Shown here piece by piece: positions 49,054 to 62,731 of a stretch of DNA of 64,000 nucleotides. The translations under genes were made by a program, and so were the position numbers. Numbering within the stretch: the stretch's first letter is position 1; each line of letters begins with the position of its first letter. This DNA comes from Protula sp. h YS-2021 (lineage: Eukaryota; Annelida; Polychaeta; Sabellida; Serpulidae). Under the pieces are notes generated by a model, which made no database searches, was not told where the DNA came from, and saw only the letters and a program-made list of their open reading frames with translations. The stretch lies in NCBI GenBank assembly GCA_949752745.1, contig OX457025.1, positions 52,163,098 to 52,227,097 on the forward strand, read 5' to 3'.

Positions 49054-49059
49054 TTTATA
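49054..49059 (-). promoter_or_regulatory. TATA box of copy 2 polymerase
   Basis: TATAAA on the minus strand about 50 bp before ATG 49005. Confidence 0.5.
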
Positions 49060-49088
49060 CCACCTAGGCATGTATTGCAGAGACATCT

Positions 49089-50359
49089 AGCGGAGAGCGA
49101 TGTGTTCTGACGATACCTGAAAGCATTAAGAAAAGAAAAGCATAATATATTTTCAAAAAAATTAAATTTTGGTTTAGAACCCTGATTTTTACCCTACTAC
49201 ACCATAGTAAAATGTTCAAACTTATTTTCTACATCATATTTTGTCAAAAAACAAAATTTGTCAAAGTTGGTCTAAAACCCTCATTTTTACCCTACTACAC
49301 CATGGTAAAATGTTTAAACTTATTTTATACATAATATTTTGTCAAAAAACAAAATTTGTTAAAATTGGTCTAGAACCACCATTTTTCCACTACTATGACT
49401 TTAGAATATTCAAATAAGTAGCATGCTAAAATGTTCAAACTTATTTTATATATTATATGGTGTTAAAAAACTACATTTGTTAAATGTGTTTTAGAAGTGC
49501 CATTTTCCAACTACTATAACTTAAAACATAACATTGGACTTAACGTAGGGAAAATCCCATTCCTTCTCAAATTTATTGATTGTTCCCACACTCGAGCGCA
49601 CTCTGAAATTATCGATCGGTTTTCCCTCACACTCTGTACGAGTGCACTCTTAAATTTCTCAGTCTCAAAAAAAAAAAAAAAAAAATGACTTACCACAAGT
49701 CATTGGTTAATTTGTCTTCCAATCTTGCACTTCCCTTTTCCAAAGAATAACCAAATCTTTCACTTCTCTTTTCCAATGAATAGCTAATGTTTCACTTCCT
49801 TTTTCCAAAGAATAGTCAATGTTTCACTTCGTCTCCTATGTGTATTCCAGTCAATCCATCAATTGTTCTTCAACAGCACAACACAATAGGTAAGAGCAAC
49901 TGTTTTCACTTTTTTTCCCATGTGTATCCAACGGCAGCCAGAGCTTGAATGATGCATATGTGCATAGACAAGGTGTTCTTATAGGAGTGCTGAATCAAAT
50001 ACTATGGTTGGTCCATGATGGTTTGGCAATGCAATGATTAGAGTGGTGACAACCCAACCTTTTTATACTACTGACGGTGAGCCGTGAGCCAGCGGCGTAA
50101 AAAGTAGCCGGGAGGGGGGGGGGCTCACTAGGTAGCTGGGCCGGGGGGGGCTCACTAGGTAGCTGGGCCGGGGGGGGTCAGTCCCGACTGCCTACTAGGG
50201 GGGGGGGGGTCGGTCCATAGTATGTCCCGAGGGGGGGGGGGGTCAGTCCCGACTGCCTACTAGGGGGGGGGGGGGTCGGTCCATAGTATGTCCCGAGGGG
50301 GGGGGGTCTAGAAAGAATGACGTCACAAAATGCGGTGATTCTCTCGTTTCTCAACTACT
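49089..50359 (-). repeat. Right TIR of Polinton copy 2, with a 407-bp insertion
   Basis: 49089-49129 and 49537-49664 match the left arm 35749-35907. 49130-49536 is absent from the left arm. It is AT-rich, with three degenerate copies of a 120-bp unit (TTTTTACCCTACTACACCAT, TTGTCAAAAAACAAAATTTG). 49685-50090 has no left counterpart. 50106-50310 has G-run repeats, then the terminus ending CTCAACTACT. Confidence 0.85.
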
Positions 50360-50621
50360 AACCGCTATGCCGACGTGACATGCCATTTCGTCATGTGGAC
50401 AACGGATGCATTTTGTTAAGGTAGAGCAAGAAAGCCCCTTTGTTGACAAGGAAGAGATCCACATATCTCGATGTTTCACTCCAACTCTCTAGAATATGAA
50501 TTTCTCCTCTTAGCCACTAGCCTACGAATGTCCAGTTTGTATAAATTTAGGCAAACACACTTTTACGCCTCCAAATTATTGGCGGTCAGCGCCACATAAT
50601 TCGTCAGACGTTGTTATAGCT

Positions 50622-50740
50622 ATGGAGCCACCAGAGCAGCCAGTCAAATGCATGGTCCGAATGACCACTATCAAATCAGATTCCGATATTCACTTGCAGA
50701 GAAAGGAGGCTGAAACACTCGAAGCTCAGTCACGTCCTAC
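50622..50740 (+). pseudogene. DIRS gag remnant, right of Polinton copy 2
   Basis: EQPVKCMVRMTTIKSDSDI followed by KEAETLEAQSR aligns with EQPVKRTVWMPTVRSDTDI and KDAKTIEASSR of the DIRS A gag (7733-7835). Together with 34545-34740 it marks the gag that copy 2 landed in. Confidence 0.7.
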
Positions 50741-51276
50741 GCCTACTTTCAGGCATTTCGTTTTTGGAAGGTCATACACCGAAGACTCGTGTCACTTCGC
50801 TGTGACCCAGCTTCCTATTAAACTGCTCGGCAAGGATTTCGTGTTCCACCATAACCATGAAGTTCTCGAGTAAACGGAGCTCTTACCTTCCGGATAGGTT
50901 TGAAAAAATCAGTCAAGGTAAGAGACCACTCTGCTAAAGCCTGATGTTATTTTTCTACCATCTGAGGCCATTCGCACAGGCTTTAGATGTCACGACAACA
51001 AAACGATGCCGGCCCTAATCACGTGGTCGGGCGGCATAACAGCTAACAACAGAACCAGGGTATCACCTAAAGACGCTTCAATCGACTCCAGATGGTACTG
51101 TTTGCATCAAGTATATAAGAATTGCACTAGTCGGTATCTTTGCCAGCCGGAGGAAGGATATCTCACTTCTTCCAAATACAGCAGGAAGTGGGGCACCTAA
51201 TTATGTGCTTCGCTGGCTATGGATGGTATATCCCATCTCCATAAGAAAAGACTGCAAAATCGTAGCCATTGCAGAA

Positions 51277-51277
<1 letters not shown>
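50741..51277 (+). other. Probable decayed DIRS or host sequence
   Basis: Short frames only, no recognised domain; may continue the gag remnant. Confidence 0.3.

Positions 51278-51344
<67 letters not shown>
51278..51344 (+). repeat. (CT)n microsatellite
   Basis: More than 30 uninterrupted CT units. Confidence 0.95.
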
Positions 51345-51349
<5 letters not shown>

Positions 51350-52804
51350 CTTTTGGTTGTATTTTTCCCAATTTTTTCCGTTTGCTCACACACTTAGAGT
51401 GAGCCATGACAAGAGGACCCACGCGAATAATTGTTATCTATGATGTCATCATCAGCGTCTTATTTCAAGCGACATTTTTTTTCATTTGTTTATCTCTGAA
51501 GGGTTTTGACGTGGGAATTGAAATCAGTGTACACAGGCGACTTTGAAGGATAAAACTGAGAAACCAAATATGATTCTAGAAACCCTAACTCCCTCATACA
51601 CTCGCCGAAAACCACTCAGCCTTTGGCACCACAAAGCGCATGCGCGACGCTGAAGCAGCTGGAGTACAAGCTGCGGTGAATTTCACGTCATAACCAGTAA
51701 CAAATGTATTGGCCTCAAGAGTCCGCAGTTAGCTGTGAGATTTGGGCGCCACTGACGTGCCAACTGCTTATCGCGCATGTCCATGTCTTTATAGAAACCA
51801 TCCTTTAACGCGAAGTGCTAATTTTTTTTAACCATACTCTGAGTGCAGTTTTGAAAGAACCCCCTTTTTAAAGGGAGCGAGGAGGATTACTCCCATTTTT
51901 TTCATCTCAGTTGACAATCCTCCTGTCTCTTTATACTAATTAGTGAAATTTGGAAACAGGATGGTGAAGAGCAGGCAGAAAAATATTTGCTCGATTTTTT
52001 CCTCTCGAAAATTTGGCCATACAGCTGGCATGATGACACTACCCGCACCAAGCTCTGTGTGGAATACTACATTTTAAAGCCTTTATTGTTAAGAATTTGC
52101 ACCCAAACTTTCCTTAGAGGTCTACGTCTTGTTGGTCATTTTCATTACTGGTGTAATATCAAAAGGAAACTTTAAAAGTTTGTTATGTAAGGACCAAAAA
52201 CACGTTTCATATACAATTATATGGCAGAATATTCGACTGGGAAAGGAACAACCTGAAAATATATTAATCTGAATAAGCTTTATTGCAATTCGTGCTAATT
52301 ACTATTCATCAGTCCAGTGTCTGCGATACAATTATACATTGAATCTGCTACTAACCAAGACATTTGTTGCTGACCCTGCCCCCAATAGCAAAAATTGGGT
52401 TGGGGGAGGGTAGCGATTAACAGGTATTAAAATATGTGGGGGGGGGGTGCTTTGGTAAGAGAATCGATTGGGCTGAGGCACTTTAAATGGAAGAGGGGTT
52501 ATTTCTCAAGTCATAAACGCAGTAGCGTCAACAGAAATTTGCCATGACTTCTGTCGTGTGTACCTTTGCATTTCCAGCTCACATCAGACATTTCCTGGCT
52601 CATATATGAAGTATGAAATCCCCCCCTCCCCCCCCCCCCAAAAAAAAACAAAAAAAAAAAAAAACAACAACAACAAAGAATGTTTTTGTAAAGATAAGTC
52701 ACTTTTTTTAAAAACTATTTCAGCCTTTTTTGTCAATACTCACATTTTTTTTCGTTTCCCCAAAAGCCTTGATTGTATTTTAAAAAGCAAAGACTACATT
52801 TGAT
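51345..52804 (+). other. Host DNA, no supported gene
   Basis: AT-rich with poly-G (about 52440) and C/A-rich (52620-52665) low-complexity tracts. No coding exon is recognised. Confidence 0.5.
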
Positions 52805-52810
52805 ACTCAC

Positions 52811-52892
52811 AAATTGCTGGGGCGGCAATACAGACGACCATAAAAATAGTCCACGCCAGAGAAGCCCACGCGTCTGCTCTCATCTGCATCAT
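52811..52892 (-). CDS. Candidate signal-peptide exon of a secreted host protein
   Basis: From ATG 52892 (further ATGs at 52889 and 52883) the frame reads a short polar start, then SLAWTIFMVVCIAAPAI, a good signal-peptide core. It is followed at 52810 by a consensus donor GTGAGT on the minus strand, leaving phase 1, the usual phase after secreted-protein signal exons. It lies downstream of the trefoil/ShKT exons on the same strand, so it would start another gene, perhaps a neighbour of similar type. Later exons were not found in the window. Confidence 0.4.
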
Positions 52893-53102
52893 ACAACGAT
52901 GGTCGGGGATTTTAGCGTTAGGAGATTCCAGTGAGACCGAACTCAAGCAGCCCTTTCACGGGATGGTTCTATTGAAAAACTGTGGTTTAGTCTCCGGGGT
53001 TGTGCTTTCCCGAGCCAGCTACACTTGTGCCAGAGACACTTAGGCTATTCTGGCCACGAAGTGCGAATTTGGGCCAAATGTTTTTTATCCTTTTTTTTTT
53101 TG

Positions 53103-53372
53103 AAACATCTCTATTCGGGTTTTATGAAATGTGTAAAACTGCCGTTTTACTGAGTAAATAAGGTTATTATTTTATTTTAAACGTGATGTCGATGTGAATT
53201 TACTCAGCACGACCCTCCCCTCGAGAGAGCCAGTCACGACCCTTGACCCCAACCTACTCATCATATTGGCGGGATCCAGTTAAGGGGGGGCGGGGCTTCT
53301 GAAACAAAACCCCATCCCTTCTTTTTTCAAACATCTCGATTCGGGTTTTATGAAATGTGTAAAAGTGCCATT
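53103..53372 (+). repeat. Direct duplication around ATTCGGGTTTTATGAAATG
   Basis: ACATCTC(T/G)ATTCGGGTTTTATGAAATGTGTAAAA(C/G)TGCC occurs near 53104 and 53330, about 227 bp apart. Confidence 0.75.
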
Positions 53373-57273
<3,901 letters not shown>

Positions 57274-58160
57274 TATGGAATGCCATTTTAACATTTAATG
57301 CTTATTTTTGATATCAAAATATATTTAGAGATATCAATAAATCAATTTAGATCTCATTAATTTATATTTTGCTATCAATAATTGAATTTTAGATGGCAAA
57401 AATTTATTTTTGAGATCAAAAAATCAATTTTACAAACCTAAAAAATCTTACGGGAGACACACATTCACATAAAATATAACGAATCGTCAATTAAATTTTG
57501 GAGATGAAAATTTGAATTATTGAGATCAATAATAACAACATAATTTTTGATCTCAAGAATTGCTTCTTTTTTGTACAGTAAAAAATTAAAATAACGATTC
57601 TGTATGCAAGGACAGTCATTATTTATTTACAGATGTGCGTTTCTGAATTTTTTATTTAAAAAAATCGACTGATATTTTGATATCAAGAATCAGTTTTTGA
57701 GATAAAAAATCGTTTGCAGATTTCAAAATACAAATTAAAAATGTATCAGTCTCAAATAATGATATCTGAAATAAATTCTTGATATCAATATATAGAAAAT
57801 CAATTAGTGAGCTCAAAATTAATATTTTGCTCTCAAATATTTCATTTTTGCTATCACGAATTGAATTTTTGATCTCAACAAATCAATTTTAGATATCATT
57901 AAATCATTTTTGATATCAATAAATATTTCTTGATATATCTAAATATTTATTGATATCAAAAATTGTTTTTTGAGATCAAGAATACATTTACAGATATCAA
58001 GAATACAATTACAGATAGCAAAAATGAATTCTTGATATCAAAATATGGATTTACTGAGATCAAAAAATAATTCTTGATATCAAAAAAATCAATTTTTGAG
58101 ATCAAAAATTAATTCTTAATATCAATAATTCACTAATAAATGTGAAAACGGCATTCCATA
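57274..58160. mobile_element. Non-autonomous TIR element, 887 bp, filled with GATATCAA repeats
   Basis: Ends TATGGAATGCC(A/G)TTTT and its reverse complement, about 24 bp with a few mismatches, flanked by a 6-bp direct duplication CTTGCC (57268-57273 and 58161-58166). The interior is AT-rich with dozens of loosely spaced (T)GATATCAA and GAGATCAA motifs. No coding capacity. Superfamily uncertain. Confidence 0.7.
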
Positions 58161-58167
58161 CTTGCCA

Positions 58168-58232
58168 GGAGAGCTCAAGTGGTAAGGCTTTGAGCTGATA
58201 AGCACGAGGTCGTCGGCTCAAGCCCCGCTGAA
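58168..58232 (+). other. tRNA-like sequence, probable SINE head
   Basis: GAGCTCAAGTGGTAAGGC resembles a pol III A box and GGCTCAAGCCC a weak B box, about 35 bp apart. A mirrored A-box-like sequence (reverse complement AAGTGGTTAAGCGA) lies at 57256-57270. It does not fold convincingly as a tRNA by eye. Confidence 0.35.
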
Positions 58233-58478
58233 TGCGAATTTTTCATTGTCTCTCTATCGGTTTTCCATTACAATGTGTAAAGTTCTGCCTCCCATAGAAG
58301 CAATAAAACGCTCAAACTGCAAATATAATTATTTACTTTAAATTTGATACAAGTGAGGCAAATTTGACTATTAAAATTATATACAATGCACAAAGTCCGT
58401 CGCCAGCAGTTTGGTGGCCTTTATGTTCCCTAATATCGGGGATACCCATCCAGAAAGCCGAGTTGTATCCTCCTGGGG

Positions 58479-58591
58479 TCACTTGCAGCGATCGTTGCCG
58501 CAGCTGAGCGGGCATTTGGCCTTGATTGCCGGGTCTGTACACAAGCCCTTCGCTGCTGTGTTCGGGCAGTTTCTCGACTTATCAACGCAAT
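58479..58591 (-). CDS. ShKT-domain last exon of a secreted host protein
   Basis: After an acceptor TGTGCTTGCAG (intron side from 58592) the frame in phase 1 reads C-V-D, then cysteines spaced C-x6-C-x8-C-x8-C-x3-C-x4-C, with LCTDPAIKAKCPLSCG near the end and a TGA at 58481-58479. Six cysteines with the C-x-D start and C-x3-CG end are the ShKT pattern, found in many secreted and extracellular proteins, not only toxins. It joins in phase with the trefoil exon upstream. Confidence 0.65.
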
Positions 58592-58780
58592 CTGCAAGCA
58601 CAACCAATTTTTTGAGTGGCCATAAATGATTTATGGACTTTGTATATTATCTTTATTATGTCAGTGATGTTTTATTGAAACGATCCTCAATAGACGATGT
58701 TATTTGTGACTGATAAGAAATGTCAAGATTTCTTTCATAAATATGACATTAGTTTGGAAAAAGTTGGAGAGAGAACTGGC

Positions 58781-58891
58781 CTTGTCTGGGGTAGAGGCAC
58801 TGTCCTGAGTTCCAGCAGCAGCCCTTCTCGAGACAAGAGTCTTCCTTCTCGTCCTTGCCGCAGATCATCGTCGTTGCCTCAGCACACCGAT
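58781..58891 (-). CDS. Trefoil (P-type) domain exon of the same host gene
   Basis: After an acceptor CTCTGTTGTCAG the phase-1 frame has six cysteines, including CGKDEKEDSCLEKGCCWN and QCLYP. The EKGCCW...C-x-YP end is diagnostic of trefoil domains, although the N-terminal half is short. The exon is 111 bp, phase 1 at both ends if a GC donor (AAG-GCCAGT) at 58780 is used; the donor is the weak point. It would splice to the ShKT exon at 58591. The first exon of the gene is not located. Confidence 0.55.
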
Positions 58892-58921
58892 CTGACAACA
58901 GAGGCGCCGCAAACAAGACAA

Positions 58922-59715
58922 AACTGTGCCTCAAGTACTGTCAGCAGAGCTGTACGTCAAGTACTGTCAACACAGCTGTGCGTCAAGTACTGTAACAGAC
59001 CTGTGCCTCAAGTACTGTCAGCAGAGCTGTACGTCAAGTACTGTCAACACAGCTGTGCGTCAAGTACTGTAACAGACCTGTGCCTCAAGTACTGTCAGCA
59101 GAGCTGTACGTCAAGTACTGTCAACACAGCTGTGCGTCAAGTACTGTAACAGACCTGTGCCTCAAGTACTGTCAGCAGAGCTGTACGTCAAGTACTGTCA
59201 ACACAGCTGTGCGTCAAGTACTGTAACAGACCTGTGCCTCAAGTACTGTCAGCAGAGCTGTACGTCAAGTACTGTCAACACAGCTGTGCGTCAAGTATTG
59301 TAACAGACCTGTGCCTCAAGTACTGTCAGCAGAGCTGTACGTCAAGTACTGTCGACACAGCTGTGCGTCAATGTACTGTAACAAAACTGTGCCTCAAGTA
59401 CTGTCAGCAGAGCTGTACGTCAAGTTCTGTCAACAGCGCTGTGCGTCAAGTACTGTAACAGAACTGTGCCTCAAGTACTGTCAGCAGAGCTGTACGTCAA
59501 GTTCTGTCAACAGAGCTGTGCGTCAATGTACTGTAACAAAACTGTGCCTCAAGTACTGTCAGCAGAGCTGTACGTCAAGTACTGTCAACACAGCTGTGCG
59601 TCAAGTACTGTAACAGAACTGTGCCTCAAGTACTGTCAGTAGAGCTGTACGTCAAGTACTGTCAACAGAGCTGTGCCTCAAGTGCTGTCAACAGAATTGT
59701 GCCTTAAGTTCCACA
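58922..59715 (+). repeat. 77-bp tandem repeat of three 25-bp sub-units
   Basis: About ten copies of CTGTGCCTCAAGTACTGTCA, GCAGAGCTGTACGTCAAGTA and CACAGCTGTGCGTCAAGTAC with small variants. It lies in the presumed intron upstream of the trefoil exon. Cys-rich open frames here come from the repeat. Confidence 0.92.
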
Positions 59716-59859
59716 CATTTGGGCCGATGACATATGGAACGAGGACATCAGAACAAGAATGTCCAGGAATATTGTGAACAGTCGAGATTTTAGTAAATCA
59801 CGAATCAATAGGCTTGTATGGCCTCCAAAAAGTGCTAATCATGTTGTTAAAACCGGTTG

Positions 59860-60440
59860 TTGAAAATTCGTACAACTTGTAAAGGAATCCGGTCAAAATT
59901 GTGGGAGAAGAAGCATTTTAATACTGGCTATTAAATATTTTAAATCCCCCCCCCCATTTAAACAATTTGATCGCCAGAAAAGTAATTTTTCAATAGAAGA
60001 CCACCTAGTGAACATTTATGAAAAGTTGAAGACAATCCGATCAAAATCGTGGAAGAAGAGGGGCTTTGAAACCTGGCTACCGAAAAATCCCCCACCCCGC
60101 CCCACCCCCCGATTTGACTAATTTATGATGGATCGTCAAGAATTAACTTTTCAAGAGATGAAGAATAGTGAACATTTTTGCAAAAAATGAAGACAGTCCG
60201 ATTAAAAGTTTGGAAGAAAAAAATCCTTTGGAAAATTGGTGATGGTGGAATTTTTCAAATCCCCCCCCCCCCCATCCCCCTTTTAGCTACTTTTTTGGCG
60301 GATCAACAAAGGGAACAACTGTTCCAAATTAGAAAGAAATCCGATCAAAATTGTAGAAAAAGCATTTTGAAAATTCGCAACTACATTTTTTTTTCAAATT
60401 GAATCCAATTTAGCCAATTTTTGATGGATGGCCAAAAAAG
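59860..60440 (+). repeat. Degenerate tandem repeat of about 150 bp, 4 copies
   Basis: Each copy has (A/G)ATCCG(A/G)TCAAAATTGT, GAAGAA(G), a C-run and GATCG-CAAGAA-like text; units near 59885, 60036, 60196 and 60337. Confidence 0.6.
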
Positions 60441-60473
60441 TAACTTTTCATAAGCGGGCCGACTAGTGAACAT

Positions 60474-60850
60474 TCATTGCCCATTTTATTCCCCATTAAA
60501 ATTGGTTTTTGTTTTGTACAAATGAACCGATGCTTTGAAAAGTATCATCCTATCTTTTCTTTGCCCGCAACACAGTTGAAATGCAATTTCTAATAAATTT
60601 GAAATTAATTTCACTGGAGTACAAAACTTTACTGTTGGCTCCAAGTACTTCATGGGTTACCCCATGTTTACCCGTACTGGGATCCGATATTCACTTTTCA
60701 TCCGGTGCCCCGAAAAGTGGGGCCCCAGAAATGGTGGGAGGAGGTGGGACTGGTTGTTGTAAGCATCGGTTCGATCCAACTAAACAGCTACAACATTTGT
60801 GCAAAACAAAAACCCATTTTAATGGGGAATAAAAATGGGCATTTTGTTCA
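60474..60850. repeat. Inverted repeat with about 50-bp arms
   Basis: CATTGCCCATTTTATTCCCC and ATTAAAATTGGTTTTTGTTT at 60474-60525 recur in reverse complement at about 60797-60848. Confidence 0.65.
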
Positions 60851-61530
60851 TTCAAATGCCTTGCAGCTGCCGTTGGATCGACCCGATGCTTTGAAATAGA
60901 TTTAACCAGTGGAATGGCATTTCTTGGGTACCACGCCCTTCGGGCGCCATGCCTTCGATTAACATGACAATAAATAAAACTTCTATCAACAGTTCTTTGT
61001 TTTATTTCTGTCAGTTTCCCGACACCAGTGTTCTCTTGCTATTGGTGTGCATCCGCGCACCTACAGTAAAGCTTGTCCCCCCCCCCTTTTTTTTTTACTG
61101 GACAGTCGTCAAGGCACCTAACGCTGGGTCCACACTGTCATAGAGGTCAACAGAAACCGAAAATTTCGAAATTTCCTTGTTTTTGCGTTATGTTACAACA
61201 TGTGCACCCAGTGGGCGCACTGCGTTACTCGTGTGCTCCCAGGTGTGCCCTTCTTGGGCCCCATCTCCCCGCGCCATGCTGTCGCGTTACTCATGCGTCT
61301 CCCCCGGGGTGATATGAACGCTCCTCAGTACTGGTGAACGACCCACTGTCATCCCCCATCCCACACTATAGATGCCCGCTGCTGTACCTCGTGGGGGCAC
61401 ATGCGTAGCTCGCTGCCCCGCGCAGTTGTTCCCTGCGTTACCCACTCATAACACTCTGTAGTAAAAGGTATATAGGCTAAAAAGACCGAAAGTCTGCCTT
61501 ATCGAGCCAGTTCGCTTGGGTAGCAGCTCT

Positions 61531-61630
61531 TCACTCATTGGGGCGGGCCTGCGCGCTGCTCCCTTTCCCTCGCCCCTTCGTGGACTTCTCCTTTGTTCCG
61601 TTGCCACCCTTGTAGCCCTTGCCTTTGAAC
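61531..61630 (-). other. Candidate spliced basic tail of DIRS B recombinase
   Basis: A 43-nt segment (61673-61631, GTAAC...TTGCAG) has intron-like ends and contains the recombinase stop codon. Removing it joins I-N-K to FKGKGYKGGNGTKEKSTKGR, a basic tail ending with a stop at 61533-61531. A similar tail exists in DIRS A. Confidence 0.45.
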
Positions 61631-61669
61631 CTGCAACATAAGTGCCTCACATTAATATTTCCCGCGGTG

Positions 61670-62724
61670 TTACTTATTAATGATGGACTCCGCTGCTACG
61701 AATGGCATGTGGTACAGCTTTGACACGGAATCCTGCGTGTAATCCTGTAAGTAAAATCGAATAAAAGAATTAGGGGATTGCCAGCAGCCCGCACGCAATA
61801 TGTCTTCCATGGTTGCGCCGGTTACCGCCTTCAGTGAACATGCAATCTGTCGCACTTCATGGAGGTGCATCTTGGGCCTTTCTTGTGTCCCTTCGCTTTG
61901 CGATGCCGCGTCATATGCCGCCACTACTGCCCTTTTGATGTAGTTGGAGATGGTGGATTTCCCTATATCTCTAGTAATGTGGGGAAGAAACGGTATTATT
62001 AGTCTTTTTTGTTCTGGGATGCGTATTGCCTTTGACGCCTCCGTGTACTTACGTAGTGTGTCCACGGGGCACAGTAATTTCCCTGTGCGCCTCGGTTCTT
62101 CCTCCAGTGCGTCCCCGGTAGCACAGGCAGTTAGATTTCTGAAAACGTACCCTTACCGTGAGTCACGATGTGCGTTTGCCTAGGAAATCGGCTCGAGGTT
62201 TCAGGACAACCCTGCTGTTGTTCTCGTCTATGAAATACAGCTGGTCGAGTGCGTGTATCTCACTTCTCCTCTTGCCTGAAGCCAATGCTAGAAGGAAAGT
62301 TACCTTGAATGTGAGCTCCCGCAGTGGCGTATTCTGTTCGTCTCGGAAAGTAGGGCCCTGAAAGTAATCTAGTACTACCTTTAGGTCCCACTGTACTATG
62401 TGCTTGACTGGGGGTGGTCTCTGCAAGCGAAAATTTCTTATTAGTTTAGACAGGAACTCGTCTTGGCCCGGGTCGTACCCTGTTGCGTTCTTCAGCACTG
62501 ACCCCAGCGCTGCACGGTAACCTTCTATTGTTCTGGTGGCCACCTTTTTCCCCTCAAAGAGGTATATGAGGAAATCGGCGATCAATGGCGCTGTTGCTGC
62601 CACAGGGTCTGCTGATTTCATCAAACACTACCTCTCGAATACCTTCCACTGTGACCCATAAACCGAACGGGTGAATTTGGCGTGCACCTCTTGCATGCGT
62701 GCGACCGCTTGTGCCGAAAACCCC
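61670..62724 (-). pseudogene. DIRS B tyrosine recombinase (several frameshifts)
   Basis: N-terminal part ends GSQWKVFER and a frameshift follows at about 62626. The next open part contains TIEGYRAALGSVLKNATGYDPGQ and the catalytic Arg in LASGKRRSEIHAL. Lost bases near 62165 and 62140 interrupt it. The C-terminal part has H-x2-R in LHEVRQIACSLKAV and the segment AGCWQSPNSFIRFYLQDYTQD with the catalytic Tyr, which copy A lacks in frame. Confidence 0.8.
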
Positions 62725-62731
62725 TGTCTTT

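Larger units (their letters stand above)
35259..50359. mobile_element. Polinton (Maverick) element, copy 2
   Basis: 15.1 kb. Both ends read AGTAGTTGAGAAACGAGAG inward, related to the copy 1 ends. They are flanked by a perfect 6-bp target duplication AACCGC (35253-35258 and 50360-50365). Gene order is the same as copy 1 except for the left end module. The polymerase has a stop and one small gene a frameshift, while integrase, capsid and PC4-like genes are intact. The copies differ at many silent sites, so they are separate insertions. Confidence 0.95.

Noticed and set aside
58168..58232. Functional tRNA gene
   Set aside because: A box is fair but the B box is weak and no acceptor stem or anticodon loop fits; SINE-like at best.
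58697..59613. Cys-rich QQSCTSST frames
   Set aside because: Produced by the 77-bp tandem repeat.
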